Positions 7,740-15,150 of a DNA stretch of 64,000 bases are shown here, piece by piece. The DNA comes from a virus: positions 1 through 64,000 of the IMG/VR virus record IMGVR_UViG_3300037041_001101; one strand, given 5' to 3'. Within the stretch, counting starts at the first letter, position 1. Each line of letters opens with the position of its first letter. The position numbers and the translations under genes were made by a program. The notes beneath the pieces were generated by a model. That model saw only the letters and a program-made list of their open reading frames with translations. It was not told the DNA's origin and did not search any database.

Positions 7740-8292
7740 CATCTACTCCTATACCGTGATATTGTTCAGCCCATCTAGCTCCTTCTATAAAGAAGTGCTG
7801 TTGTAACCCCTCCATGCAACTTGTGATGTTCTTTAGCGTTGACTTGGTTAAGGGCTTGAGTGGTGGTTGTTCTAAATAGAGTGGCTTGCCTTCGTCTTCT
7901 TCAGGTTTATACCACTCTAAGTTTATTTCTCCCGTAACTGCATCTCTGACCATCCAAGCTTTTGGCTTATCCACATCATCAACTCCAATGCCGTGTTGTT
8001 GCTCAATTGCTCTTGCAATTTCTATAAACTCATCCTCATTGCAGTAAAGCAAAAACTCTTCTTCCACCGCTATGGTTTTTAATTTTTCATCACTCAAAGG
8101 CTCACGTTTTAAAAAATACTTTGTATCTTCAACACCTTTTCCGTACCACCATTTATTGTTTTGCTCTTGCTCAGGTTGGGCGAGTAGGTTTTCAATCTCG
8201 TTGTGTAATTTTATATGCGGTCTTAGTTCTTCGAGTCTCAAAGAACCAAGTAGTGATAAACATTCTTTCAACAACTCTCTTTCTTTACTCAT
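7732..8292 (-). CDS. Mosaic 'PEQE ... AIEQQHGI' protein with two modules (186 aa)
   Basis: The largest member of the local mosaic family. The N-terminal half holds SKERELLKECLSLL, LLAQPEQE, KREPLSDEKL and ARAIEQQHGIGVDD. The second half repeats the layout in diverged form (KAWMVRD, PLKPLTKSTL, WAEQYHGIGVDDE). It looks like an in-frame fusion of two once separate genes. Function unknown. A GGAG lies 7 bp before the ATG. Confidence 0.75.
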   Translation of the reverse strand: MSKERELLKECLSLLGSLRLEELRPHIKLHNEIENLLAQPEQEQNNKWWYGKGVEDTKYFLKREPLSDEKLKTIAVEEEFLLYCNEDEFIEIARAIEQQHGIGVDDVDKPKAWMVRDAVTGEINLEWYKPEEDEGKPLYLEQPPLKPLTKSTLKNITSCMEGLQQHFFIEGARWAEQYHGIGVDDE

Positions 8293-8295
8293 TGC

Positions 8296-8709
8296 TCAAC
8301 TCCAATAGTTATTTGAAACTGGATTAAAAACTGGAACAGTATCACTATCACTATCACTATGCTCATATGGTATGGTATTACAAGCAAAAGGTTTGCGGGT
8401 TGGTGGTGATGTGTAGAGTGGGGTTATAATGTCTGGTCTTTTTAAGTTCTGGCTATTTTTAGCGTATTCTTCAGCATCACATAAAAATTTAAACACCATA
8501 TCTGTATAACCACCATCACCATACTTTCTAGTCCACATCCAAGCCACAGGCTCTTGCTCAGGTTGTGCGAGTAGTTCTTTGGTTTTGTTAATATCATCAA
8601 CTAGCCTTAATAAAAGTCTGTCATCTTCTGGTCCTTCATCTGTATAAATATCTGAAAGATCAAGCATCCAATTTAAAGCTTCTTTTAACAACTCTCTTTC
8701 TTTACTCAT
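8296..8709 (-). CDS. Mosaic 'QPEQEPVAWMW' protein (137 aa)
   Basis: Shares MSKERELLKE and LLAQPEQEPVAWMW with its neighbours but lacks the C-terminal 'AIEQxHGI' module. It ends instead with an unrelated tail containing a SDSDSD run. The ATG at 8709 sits 6 bp after AGGAG; a TTG and another ATG lie just upstream. Function unknown. Confidence 0.7.
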   Translation of the reverse strand: MSKERELLKEALNWMLDLSDIYTDEGPEDDRLLLRLVDDINKTKELLAQPEQEPVAWMWTRKYGDGGYTDMVFKFLCDAEEYAKNSQNLKRPDIITPLYTSPPTRKPFACNTIPYEHSDSDSDTVPVFNPVSNNYWS

Positions 8710-8980
8710 CATCAACTCCTATGCCGTGATACTGCTCAATAGCCACACAAATTTCATCAAATATGTAATATGGCACAGCACTTTTAAAAGTTGTCTCCCA
8801 TAAATCCTCCGCTTGTTTTGTACTCAAAGGCTCACGTTTTAAATCGAGTTCAGCTTGTGCGTAACCTTTTTTATATTCAGTTAAACCCTCTCTTGGCGTT
8901 AGCCCTTCACGTTTCGCAGGCACTTTATAACTCCACCCTAGCTTGTCCAACACTTCTTGTAAGTCTTCTCTCTCACTCAT
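8702..8980 (-). CDS. Mosaic 'KREPLS ... AIEQYHGI' protein (92 aa)
   Basis: Contains GYAQAELDLKREPLSTKQA and AIEQYHGIGVDDE, the C-terminal modules of the same family, joined to a different N-terminus. A 22-bp stretch around 'KREPLS' is identical to one in the 186-aa gene (8092-8113 and 8822-8843). The ATG overlaps the upstream stop. Function unknown. Confidence 0.7.
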   Translation of the reverse strand: MSEREDLQEVLDKLGWSYKVPAKREGLTPREGLTEYKKGYAQAELDLKREPLSTKQAEDLWETTFKSAVPYYIFDEICVAIEQYHGIGVDDE

Positions 8981-9396
8981 AAACTTTCCCCTAATCGTCT
9001 TAATTGTAAGTTTCTTAAATGCAACTCTTTGTTATTCTGCATGAAGGTGATCAAGTTATGCGCTATACTACCTTCTCTAAACTTGAAGTTCATACGCTCA
9101 TTCTTTTCTCGTCCTCCGAGTTTATGGAACGCTAATGCGTCCATCGCAAACGGATACCACTCTTTGATTTCTTTACGATCGTACAGATAGACAAGCCCAT
9201 CCATCGCTACGTGTAACGGCATACGATACCTGTCCTTTTTACAGATCCCTTCAACATACGTTAACTTAACACCAAGGTCTTCAGCGATCTCTCGCCTAGT
9301 GATGTAATCCGAGTTTCTAAGTTCGAGTTTCTCTTGTGCGATCCGTTCTTTCTTAGCTTTGTAATACGCTTTGTTTTGTTCCTTTGTCATTCCCAT
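8977..9396 (-). CDS. Putative DNA-binding protein with helix-turn-helix (139 aa)
   Basis: A Lys-rich N-terminal helix is followed by ITRREIAEDLGVKLTYVEGI, which fits a helix-turn-helix, then HVAMDGLVYLYDRKEIKEW, resembling the 'wing' of excisionase/MerR-type small DNA binders. No exact family recognised. AGGAG lies 6 bp before the ATG. A regulatory or accessory replication role is only inferred. Confidence 0.65.
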   Translation of the reverse strand: MGMTKEQNKAYYKAKKERIAQEKLELRNSDYITRREIAEDLGVKLTYVEGICKKDRYRMPLHVAMDGLVYLYDRKEIKEWYPFAMDALAFHKLGGREKNERMNFKFREGSIAHNLITFMQNNKELHLRNLQLRRLGESL

Positions 9397-9405
9397 AATA
9401 AGCTC

Positions 9406-9501
9406 CTAGCTGTTTGCCATGATGGTCATTATCAATATTGATAACAAACCTAATGCGCAAACGATAGCGATCATCTGTTGTTCTTCTTGTCTTCTTCTCA
9501 T
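9406..9501 (-). CDS. Predicted single-pass membrane peptide (31 aa)
   Basis: MRRRQEEQQ followed by a hydrophobic stretch (MIAIVCALGLLSILIMTIM), so a short basic cytoplasmic head with a C-terminal anchor. No clear Shine-Dalgarno. It lies just after a terminator and just before the strong ribosome binding site of the next gene. Function unknown. Confidence 0.45.
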   Translation of the reverse strand: MRRRQEEQQMIAIVCALGLLSILIMTIMANS

Positions 9502-9512
9502 AATTTTTACTC

Positions 9513-9537
9513 AAAAAAAATGCCCCATTGCTGGGGC
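9513..9537 (-). terminator. Rho-independent terminator (minus strand)
   Basis: Stem GCCCCA / TGGGGC with a 4-nt loop (9522-9537), followed on the minus strand by eight T. It lies 20 bp after the stop of the 79-aa gene, so it partly insulates the 3-9.5 kb gene cluster from the helicase region. Confidence 0.85.
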
Positions 9538-9557
9538 GAGTTGAGGGGTTTTAATCG

Positions 9558-9797
9558 TTACTCGTATTGACTCATGATCTGCTCTTCGATATTCATCAAT
9601 GTTTCCTCGTCGAGCACACCGGCAAGATCTACCATCCATTCATCTTTACCGTGGTAGACGTTAAGAATATCAATGTCAGAAAACTCGGTTAAAGCATCGT
9701 CAAATAAATCGTCTTGTGTGTTCTCTACATGCTGTACGAACTCAAATGAAACATCCATATCCACTCCAGCGACAATAACATTAGTAGTGTGAATCAT
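9558..9797 (-). CDS. Acidic hypothetical protein (79 aa)
   Basis: Strongly acidic (many Asp/Glu). Opens MIHTTNVIVAGVDMDVSFEF and ends in an acidic helix (DEETLMNIEEQIM). GGGT lies just upstream of the ATG. Unknown function; acidic small phage proteins may act as DNA mimics, but nothing here shows that. Confidence 0.65.
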   Translation of the reverse strand: MIHTTNVIVAGVDMDVSFEFVQHVENTQDDLFDDALTEFSDIDILNVYHGKDEWMVDLAGVLDEETLMNIEEQIMSQYE

Positions 9798-9800
9798 AAG

Positions 9801-9932
9801 TTACCCTTGTATAATTTTAAACTCTTGTTTCTTAGCGTAACGCGCATACTTTCTTTCAGGTTCGTAATCAATTAACCACCAACCTTTCTTCTCAAGATCA
9901 TGGCACTGCGCTACAAATTCTTTCTTACTCAT
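9801..9932 (-). CDS. Small conserved phage protein (43 aa)
   Basis: MSKKEFVAQCHDLEKKGWWLIDYEPERKYARYAKK is laid out like small phage proteins with a 'GWW-DYEPERKYARY' core. The ribosome binding site GGGGGT is 4 bp before the ATG. Function unknown. Confidence 0.65.
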   Translation of the reverse strand: MSKKEFVAQCHDLEKKGWWLIDYEPERKYARYAKKQEFKIIQG

Positions 9933-10117
9933 TATAACCCCCTATTGCGAAAACATTAAAATTATTTTGAGAAGAGGTTTGTTATGCGAAGGTCTATCGG
10001 TACTTGGTTCCGGCCTTGCCAACCTTCGACGTGGTTGTTACGTTTCACTCTTCCCTTGAGAAACAATTATACGGAGAGTTTAGTATTAGTAAACTTTTTA
10101 TTTTCTCGGAAGGCATA
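9933..10117. other. Intergenic gap with a hairpin
   Basis: No credible gene. Positions about 9985-10028 are bounded by a 7-bp inverted repeat (CGAAGGT / ACCTTCG) around a GC-richer core. It is too short and lacks the arms of a tRNA. It may be an RNA structure between the helicase and the small-gene cluster. Confidence 0.5.
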
Positions 10118-11452
10118 TTATTTTGCAAAGTCTTTGTTTTTCAAAGCGTTAAGTAATTTAGATTGCGTTACATCTTTGGCAGCGAGTGCGGTTATCAATC
10201 TTTCATCGATGGTATCTCTTGCCACTATATGAATGATACGCACAGGTCGGGTCTGCCCTTGTCGATATACACGCCCATTAAACTGTTGATAAAGTTCGAG
10301 TGACCAGTTAAGACCAAACCATACGATAATCCCACCACCCTGTTGTAAATTTAAACCAAATGCAGCGCTAGCTGGGTGGGCTAACAGTAACGGTATTTCT
10401 CCAGCATTCCACCGAGTGATCGTATCTGGACTCTTATCAAGTTGTTGCGCTTGTGGGAAGCGTTTCTGTAGCCGCTCAAGATCTGTTTTGAAATTGTACG
10501 CAACTAAAATGTTTTCCCCTTCGTTCTGCTCAATGATATCTGCGAGCGCATCGATCTTTACTGAGTGTATCTCCACCCAGTTTTTAAACTCTGAGGTATA
10601 GATTGCGCCAACCGAATATTGAAGCAACTTATTTGCAAGAACCGCTGCGGATATCGCTTCCACCACATCACCAGAATCGAGTTCTAAAAGAAGATCTTTT
10701 TCAAACTCATCGTATTGTTTCTTAACTTTGGGTGGTAGCTCTACATATTCAGTTAAGTCTATACGTTCAGGTAACTCTAAATAATCCTCCGCACTCATAG
10801 ACAGTACCATGTGTTGGATCGCATTATGTATTTGCATATCCGCACCTGGACGAGGCATATATTTATAACCCATATAATCAGCTTCAAAGAAGCGTTGCTT
10901 ATAAGCAGTCATGGTTCGACCTAGTGCTATACCACTATCTAATAGATAAATCTGTGCCCATAAATCGAGCAGACCGTTCGAGGCTGGTGTGGCAGTTAGG
11001 CCGACAAAATAGTTAGTGAACGGTAAGATTTTCTTCAAGTACTTATGACGTTGTGATGACGGGCTCTTTGCGGAGCTCAACTCATCAAATACAACCATAT
11101 CGAAAGGCCACTTTTTACCGTACAATTTAACCAACCACGGGATGTTTTCACGATTGATTGTGTAGACATCAGCGGTACGATGTAGTGCTGTTAGACGGTC
11201 TTTTTCTGTACCGGTACACACTTGTACTTTTAAGTGTGTTAAGTGTCTCCAGTTAGCCGCTTCGGTATGCCACACAGAGTTGGCTACTCGGAGTGGTGCT
11301 ATGATGAGCACCTTATGGACGTTCATCTGATCTTGAAGATCTGATATCGCAGTTAGAGTGGTTAAAGTTTTCCCAAGCCCTAAATCTAAAAACAAAGCGC
11401 AACGCTTTTTTTCTTTGATGAACTCAACGGCTTTAGTTTGATACGCATGCAT
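10118..11452 (-). CDS. SNF2-type superfamily 2 DNA helicase/translocase
   Basis: A two-RecA-domain ATPase (444 aa). Visible motifs in order: GLGKT (Walker A, residues 25-29), FDELSSAKS (DExx box), GLTATP (motif III) and a C-terminal GRVYRQGQTRPVRIIHIVARDTIDERL, the SNF2-type motif VI region. By family it moves along duplex DNA; in phages it sits next to VRR-NUC and is thought to help replication or recombination. The start at 11452 is chosen because MHAYQTKAVEF is the usual opening; a longer reading would overlap the nuclease gene. Confidence 0.9.
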   Translation of the reverse strand: MHAYQTKAVEFIKEKKRCALFLDLGLGKTLTTLTAISDLQDQMNVHKVLIIAPLRVANSVWHTEAANWRHLTHLKVQVCTGTEKDRLTALHRTADVYTINRENIPWLVKLYGKKWPFDMVVFDELSSAKSPSSQRHKYLKKILPFTNYFVGLTATPASNGLLDLWAQIYLLDSGIALGRTMTAYKQRFFEADYMGYKYMPRPGADMQIHNAIQHMVLSMSAEDYLELPERIDLTEYVELPPKVKKQYDEFEKDLLLELDSGDVVEAISAAVLANKLLQYSVGAIYTSEFKNWVEIHSVKIDALADIIEQNEGENILVAYNFKTDLERLQKRFPQAQQLDKSPDTITRWNAGEIPLLLAHPASAAFGLNLQQGGGIIVWFGLNWSLELYQQFNGRVYRQGQTRPVRIIHIVARDTIDERLITALAAKDVTQSKLLNALKNKDFAK

Positions 11453-11453
11453 A

Positions 11454-11720
11454 TCACTTTTCAAATGCACGAGCGTCCTCCATTGAGTTGATAACTCGTA
11501 CATCACAACCTAATGCGCGTCTACGTTCATGATCGAGTTCTTGTAAAGGTGTTGCGTGTTTCCCTTCGTTCTTCAGTTCGACGAATATAATAACACCACC
11601 AGGTAGTGTTACAAGACGATCAGGACAACTCCTACGTCCAGGCGTTACGAACTTTTCAGCCATGCCACCCAACTCTTTGACTCGCTTGACGAGTGCTTGC
11701 TCAATGTGTCGTTCAAGCAC
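11454..11720 (-). CDS. VRR-NUC domain nuclease (88 aa)
   Basis: A stand-alone VRR-NUC protein of the PD-(D/E)XK fold. The N-terminal helix (ERHIEQALVKRVKELGG) leads to FVTPGRRSCPDRLV (Asp of the active site) and IIFVELKNEGKHATPLQ (ExK). The family cuts branched DNA. I take the GTG at 11720, which has AGGTGA 5 bp before it; another GTG lies 9 bp earlier. It is followed after one base by the helicase gene, a pairing common in phages. Confidence 0.88.
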   Translation of the reverse strand: MLERHIEQALVKRVKELGGMAEKFVTPGRRSCPDRLVTLPGGVIIFVELKNEGKHATPLQELDHERRRALGCDVRVINSMEDARAFEK

Positions 11721-11883
11721 TGAGTTCACCTATTAGGTTATCCAATCTGTATTTTAAACTCTCAGGCATTTCGTTCTCCTCTTGAAAAACAGTGGCTGTT
11801 ACTCTACCTTCTGGAACCCAATCATGAGAGAAATAAATATCATTCATCTCTTCTACAAAAACTTTAAATTCAAGCCTTGTCAT
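11713..11883 (-). CDS. Small acidic hypothetical protein (56 aa)
   Basis: Overlaps the polymerase C-part by 14 bp and the VRR-NUC start by 8 bp. MTRLEFKVFVEEM at the N-terminus is followed by an acidic body. Unrecognised. Confidence 0.55.
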   Translation of the reverse strand: MTRLEFKVFVEEMNDIYFSHDWVPEGRVTATVFQEENEMPESLKYRLDNLIGELSA

Positions 11884-12280
11884 ATCCCACCTCTTTCAAT
11901 AATTCGTTAGCCATACTGATGTACACCGGATAATCCACATCTTGAGGGAAGATGTCCGGTAGATCCATTAACGGTCTTGCGCCACCAGACATTGGCACTC
12001 GGTTTGAGTTCTTCGCGTAGTGTATGCATGTTTCTTTATCAACCTCAGACGAGTAGTAAAAGCGTACTGCCTTACCAAGGTAGCCACCTTGCCATGTTGC
12101 TCCACCTGTCACCTTACGCACTGTGACGAACTGGGTGATGTCTTTGCATGCCATAATTGTTTGTTCAATTGGGACGTTACGCGCCACGCAATACGCAACC
12201 GCTTTCTGTACGATCGAACAGTTCGGGTTCTTAGCAAGGCCTGTGGGTGCAAAGATACCTTTGCCTTTGTATTTAATCAT
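11870..12280 (-). CDS. Family B DNA polymerase, C-terminal part (split gene)
   Basis: This 136-aa product is not an independent enzyme: KYKGKGIFAPTGLAKNPNC, then VTVRKVTGGATWQGGYLGKAVRFYYS, and the closing ISMANELLKEVGY match the thumb and end of phage family B polymerases and continue where the part at 12939-14402 stops. An in-frame TAA directly precedes the ATG, so it must be translated on its own. AGGAG 8 bp upstream, inside the endonuclease gene, provides the ribosome binding site. The two parts presumably associate into one working polymerase. Confidence 0.85.
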   Translation of the reverse strand: MIKYKGKGIFAPTGLAKNPNCSIVQKAVAYCVARNVPIEQTIMACKDITQFVTVRKVTGGATWQGGYLGKAVRFYYSSEVDKETCIHYAKNSNRVPMSGGARPLMDLPDIFPQDVDYPVYISMANELLKEVGYDKA

Positions 12281-12923
12281 TTATTTTTCTCCTAATAACT
12301 CTAAAACCTTTACAAAAAACATCATCAGACTTTCTTCTATGAAAATTGGATAAAACTGTTTGTAAATTTAACTCAACTAAACCTTTGTAATTAACAATTG
12401 TTTCTACACTGTCTTTAATGACAACATATTCGTATTTAGTTAGCGTTTTTGATAACAGTTTTGATTGTGTATCTTTTCGATAAGTATTATTTTTCCAATT
12501 ATCTTTTAACTTTTCCCCATGTAAGGAACGAAGTCCGTTTGACCATTCTTTTTTTAACCTGTTTGATATTTTTTTTGAAGTTTTTTCATGAGTTATCATA
12601 CCCTCTGGACAATCTCTTCTTAAGTTGTAACCAAAAACATCATCACATGTTTTTAAACTTTCAATCCAAAAAAATTCCTTTTCAAAAAGAAATTCTTCTG
12701 AGCATTCTTCCAATGTTATAAAATTAAAATTTTCAAATCCAAATTTCTCCATATCATACAAAAGATCATTGTTCATATGATTCAATCTTTTATTTTTAAA
12801 ATCAAGTTTATATGATGTAAATCTGTTGGAAAAATTTTTAGTTTTACCCACATAAATTTTTCCGTTTATAAGATTTAAAACACCATATATTCCGCTTTTG
12901 TTTTTATTACATTTAAATATCAT
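12273..12923 (-). CDS. GIY-YIG homing endonuclease splitting the DNA polymerase gene
   Basis: The catalytic domain is at the N-terminus: SGIYGVLNLINGKIYVGKTKNFSNR holds the GIY and YVG motifs with the expected spacing and the catalytic Arg. The catalytic Glu is probably in the FEKEFFWIE segment. The C-terminus is Lys-rich with likely DNA-binding repeats. The gene lies between the two parts of the polymerase with 16 bp upstream and an 8-bp overlap downstream, so no intron core fits around it. It is markedly more AT-rich than its neighbours, consistent with recent arrival. Its end carries the ribosome binding site of the polymerase C-part. Confidence 0.92.
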   Translation of the reverse strand: MIFKCNKNKSGIYGVLNLINGKIYVGKTKNFSNRFTSYKLDFKNKRLNHMNNDLLYDMEKFGFENFNFITLEECSEEFLFEKEFFWIESLKTCDDVFGYNLRRDCPEGMITHEKTSKKISNRLKKEWSNGLRSLHGEKLKDNWKNNTYRKDTQSKLLSKTLTKYEYVVIKDSVETIVNYKGLVELNLQTVLSNFHRRKSDDVFCKGFRVIRRKIND

Positions 12924-12938
12924 ATTGCCGCCATATAG

Positions 12939-14402
12939 TTATTTGTATACAGCAATATAATTGTTTACGTTTAAAAAAGCAATAGATTTATATTCTTTTA
13001 CTTCAAGTTGATAGCCTGTGGTTAATTCCCAATCGAAAGAAACCTCTTCACATTTATCTCTGATAGTATTTTTACCATAACAAACAATACCATCCGTGTT
13101 GGCTGACATAACAGAAATACCAGCGTCTTCCATTGCTTCAATTAACACGAGTAAACAAAGCTGACCTGTGATTGTAGTTTGTAATAATAATTCTGGCGCA
13201 TAGAGAGCACTGTATTTTGACCCTAGCTTCCCGAACGAACCATTACATGCTATTTTTTTAACATCTGATTCTGTTTTATACTTTAGAAGTTCTGATTTTA
13301 TAGATTTTATCTCAGATTCTTTTCCTTTTTCCTTTTCCAAACCGTCTATTATTGTTTCTAATTCGTCAATCTTCTTCTTTGCGAAATTTCTTTCTTCAAC
13401 AATCTTTTTGTAAATCTTTAAAAAAGGTTTACCCATGTTTTTAGGTGCTAACTTTTGTTGTAAAATGATACTCGGATAGTAGCCACGAACGTCCCGCTCG
13501 ATCAAGAACCATCCCTCTTTCGCCTCTATATACTGCGACTTCTCACACGAGTGTAGACCACCGATACCCATCTGATACTTGCGGCCGCTGATCTTAATGT
13601 CTTCTTTCTTTAACCAGTCCGGTAGCACTAGCGCACCGTTGACACCCAAGGTGAACGGTTCTTTGATAACACGTGCTAAGATGTTGTTCAACTGCTCGCT
13701 CTTGAAGGAGACGATCTCAGGGTCTTGATAATAGAACTTCGCATCGTCAGCGACCGTAGGTCTAGAAGGTTTCTTACCGGTAATCTTTTGCAGTTCGCTG
13801 GAGATAACCGTCTCGGCAATCTGAGCATCTGACTTAGAGCGCAAGTCCATACCGTACTGCTCAGTCATTGACTCGCGTAGCGTGATCTGAGGGATGAGTG
13901 CTTGGTAGAGTTCTTGTGTGGTCTGTAAGTCGTTCTCGCAATACTTTCTTAGCTCTTCTCGTTGCTCTGGTGAGATCAATGCGGAAGGTTCGATAGGTAA
14001 GTCTTGTAATTTCTTTGAGTGTAGCCTTCCACCGTAGATCTTCAAGGAAGACATACCAGGTGCTACTTCGATAAGATCAATATGATCCCATTTTGGACAG
14101 GGTAGGTTATTATCTTGGTAAGTCCTATACGCTGATCGGTTTGATCCGATAATAGAATCGCATAGCTTTTTTATTTGCGCATTGTTCCATCCAGACATAG
14201 CTGCCACGATGATCGGTAAGTCAAAGTTGTTACCGTTGAAACTGATCGTGGTGTTCTTACGCATGATATTGGAAAGAACTGCTAGATCTAGCGGTTGGTC
14301 TTCGTGCAACTCAAGGTGGATGATTTTACCTGTCTCTACACATTTAGCCGCGAAGAGAAAGTAGTTGGAGTAGATCTCTGTATCGATGATTATCTTTTTC
14401 AT
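12939..14402 (-). CDS. Family B DNA polymerase, N-terminal part (exonuclease and palm/fingers)
   Basis: Replicative polymerase part (487 aa). The 3'-5' exonuclease motifs are present: IIIDTE (Exo I, D7/E9), FNGNNFD (Exo II, D61) and YCENDLQTTQ (Exo III). Polymerase motif A is DVRGYYPSII (near 304), motif B is KIACNGSFGKLGSKY (near 386) and motif C is a variant, SANTDGIV (near 436). It stops at NNYIAVYK, where the family continues with a KGKG-type segment that is found instead at the start of the product at 11870-12280. The start at 14402 has AAGGA 7 bp upstream; an in-frame ATG 27 bp earlier lacks one. Confidence 0.9.
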   Translation of the reverse strand: MKKIIIDTEIYSNYFLFAAKCVETGKIIHLELHEDQPLDLAVLSNIMRKNTTISFNGNNFDLPIIVAAMSGWNNAQIKKLCDSIIGSNRSAYRTYQDNNLPCPKWDHIDLIEVAPGMSSLKIYGGRLHSKKLQDLPIEPSALISPEQREELRKYCENDLQTTQELYQALIPQITLRESMTEQYGMDLRSKSDAQIAETVISSELQKITGKKPSRPTVADDAKFYYQDPEIVSFKSEQLNNILARVIKEPFTLGVNGALVLPDWLKKEDIKISGRKYQMGIGGLHSCEKSQYIEAKEGWFLIERDVRGYYPSIILQQKLAPKNMGKPFLKIYKKIVEERNFAKKKIDELETIIDGLEKEKGKESEIKSIKSELLKYKTESDVKKIACNGSFGKLGSKYSALYAPELLLQTTITGQLCLLVLIEAMEDAGISVMSANTDGIVCYGKNTIRDKCEEVSFDWELTTGYQLEVKEYKSIAFLNVNNYIAVYK

Positions 14403-14425
14403 TTTATGTTCCTTGATGGGTGACA

Positions 14426-15007
14426 TCAATTATTTAGTTTGTAAACGTATGTTATTTTACCAGCAGTTTTCTTATAAGTCGCTTCTCCGTTTTCAATTGC
14501 TTCTTTTAATCGTTTTGCAAAGGGTTTTAATTCACCCTTATATTTTGTCCTGACAGCTTTATCATGGTATTGCTTATCATTCCAAAGAATAACTTTTGCT
14601 CCAGGTTTCTTACCTAAACATTCAAAGTTTGATGCTTTATATATTGTTCCCTCATGCCCATACTCCATATCAGCGTAGCTAACTATTACTTTCAAATCTG
14701 TATTCTTCTTTAACCATCGAAGCATACCACCTATAAAATAACTTTCTGTATTTTTAGGTGTATCGTCTATGCAACATAATCTTCTAAGTTCTATACAATC
14801 ACTTTCCTTATCGGCAAATCTTTTCCATTGATTCGCCATTGCCATCCTACCAAAAAATGCTGCTCCAATTATTTCAAAACCATTTGTTAGTTTAAAACAA
14901 TAATCGGTCATGCAACCATTGATGGATTTTGAGTAGTGATGTTCTTCTATAAACTTAACAATATCTTTTCGTTCGCATCGTTCTATTTTAAATTCTTTTA
15001 CTTTCAT
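14426..15007 (-). CDS. Mom-like DNA modification / GNAT-fold protein (193 aa)
   Basis: Resembles the phage Mom-type family: an N-terminal HHYSKSINGC segment, a central IELRRLCCIDDTPKNTESYFIGGMLRWLKK and VSYADMEYGHEGTIYKASNF. Mu Mom changes adenine to a carbamoyl-methyl form and protects phage DNA from restriction. By family this protein could do the same or use another acyl donor; the reaction is not shown here. The ribosome binding site (AAGGA, then ACATAAA) is nearly identical to that of the polymerase gene just downstream. Confidence 0.7.
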   Translation of the reverse strand: MKVKEFKIERCERKDIVKFIEEHHYSKSINGCMTDYCFKLTNGFEIIGAAFFGRMAMANQWKRFADKESDCIELRRLCCIDDTPKNTESYFIGGMLRWLKKNTDLKVIVSYADMEYGHEGTIYKASNFECLGKKPGAKVILWNDKQYHDKAVRTKYKGELKPFAKRLKEAIENGEATYKKTAGKITYVYKLNN

Positions 15008-15047
15008 TTTATGTTCCTTGATAGGGTAGCTATCGTTAGGGTTTACT

Positions 15048-15067
15048 GGTGTGTAAGATTACACACC
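15048..15067. repeat. Perfect 8-bp inverted repeat
   Basis: GGTGTGTA / TACACACC with a 4-nt loop, 40 bp upstream of the Mom-like ATG and 32 bp after the SSB terminator. It could be an operator or a leader hairpin of the Mom-like message. Confidence 0.6.
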
Positions 15068-15098
15068 AATGTAACTATTTTTATTTTCCTTTGTATAA

Positions 15099-15130
15099 CA
15101 AAAAAAAAAAAACCACCTGGGCAGGTGGTT
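15099..15130 (-). terminator. Strong rho-independent terminator after the SSB gene
   Basis: Stem AACCACCT / AGGTGGTT (15111-15130, 4-nt loop), followed on the minus strand by a run of about 12 T. It ends the SSB transcript, so the Mom-like, polymerase and downstream genes depend on read-through or another promoter. Confidence 0.92.
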
Positions 15131-15150
15131 TAATTCTGATCGGTTAGACT

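Noticed and set aside
9985-10028. tRNA-like fold
   Set aside because: The 7-bp end stem encloses only about 30 nt, with no D, anticodon or T arm.
9984-10232. Plus-strand gene in the gap beside the helicase
   Set aside because: It has an acceptable ribosome binding site, but its second half is antisense to the helicase end, its composition is unlike a protein, and it runs against the transcription direction of the region.
12273-12939. Group I or II intron in the DNA polymerase gene
   Set aside because: The endonuclease frame fills almost the whole insert, with only 16 bp on one side and an overlap on the other. No intron core can fit, and the second polymerase part has its own start and ribosome binding site.
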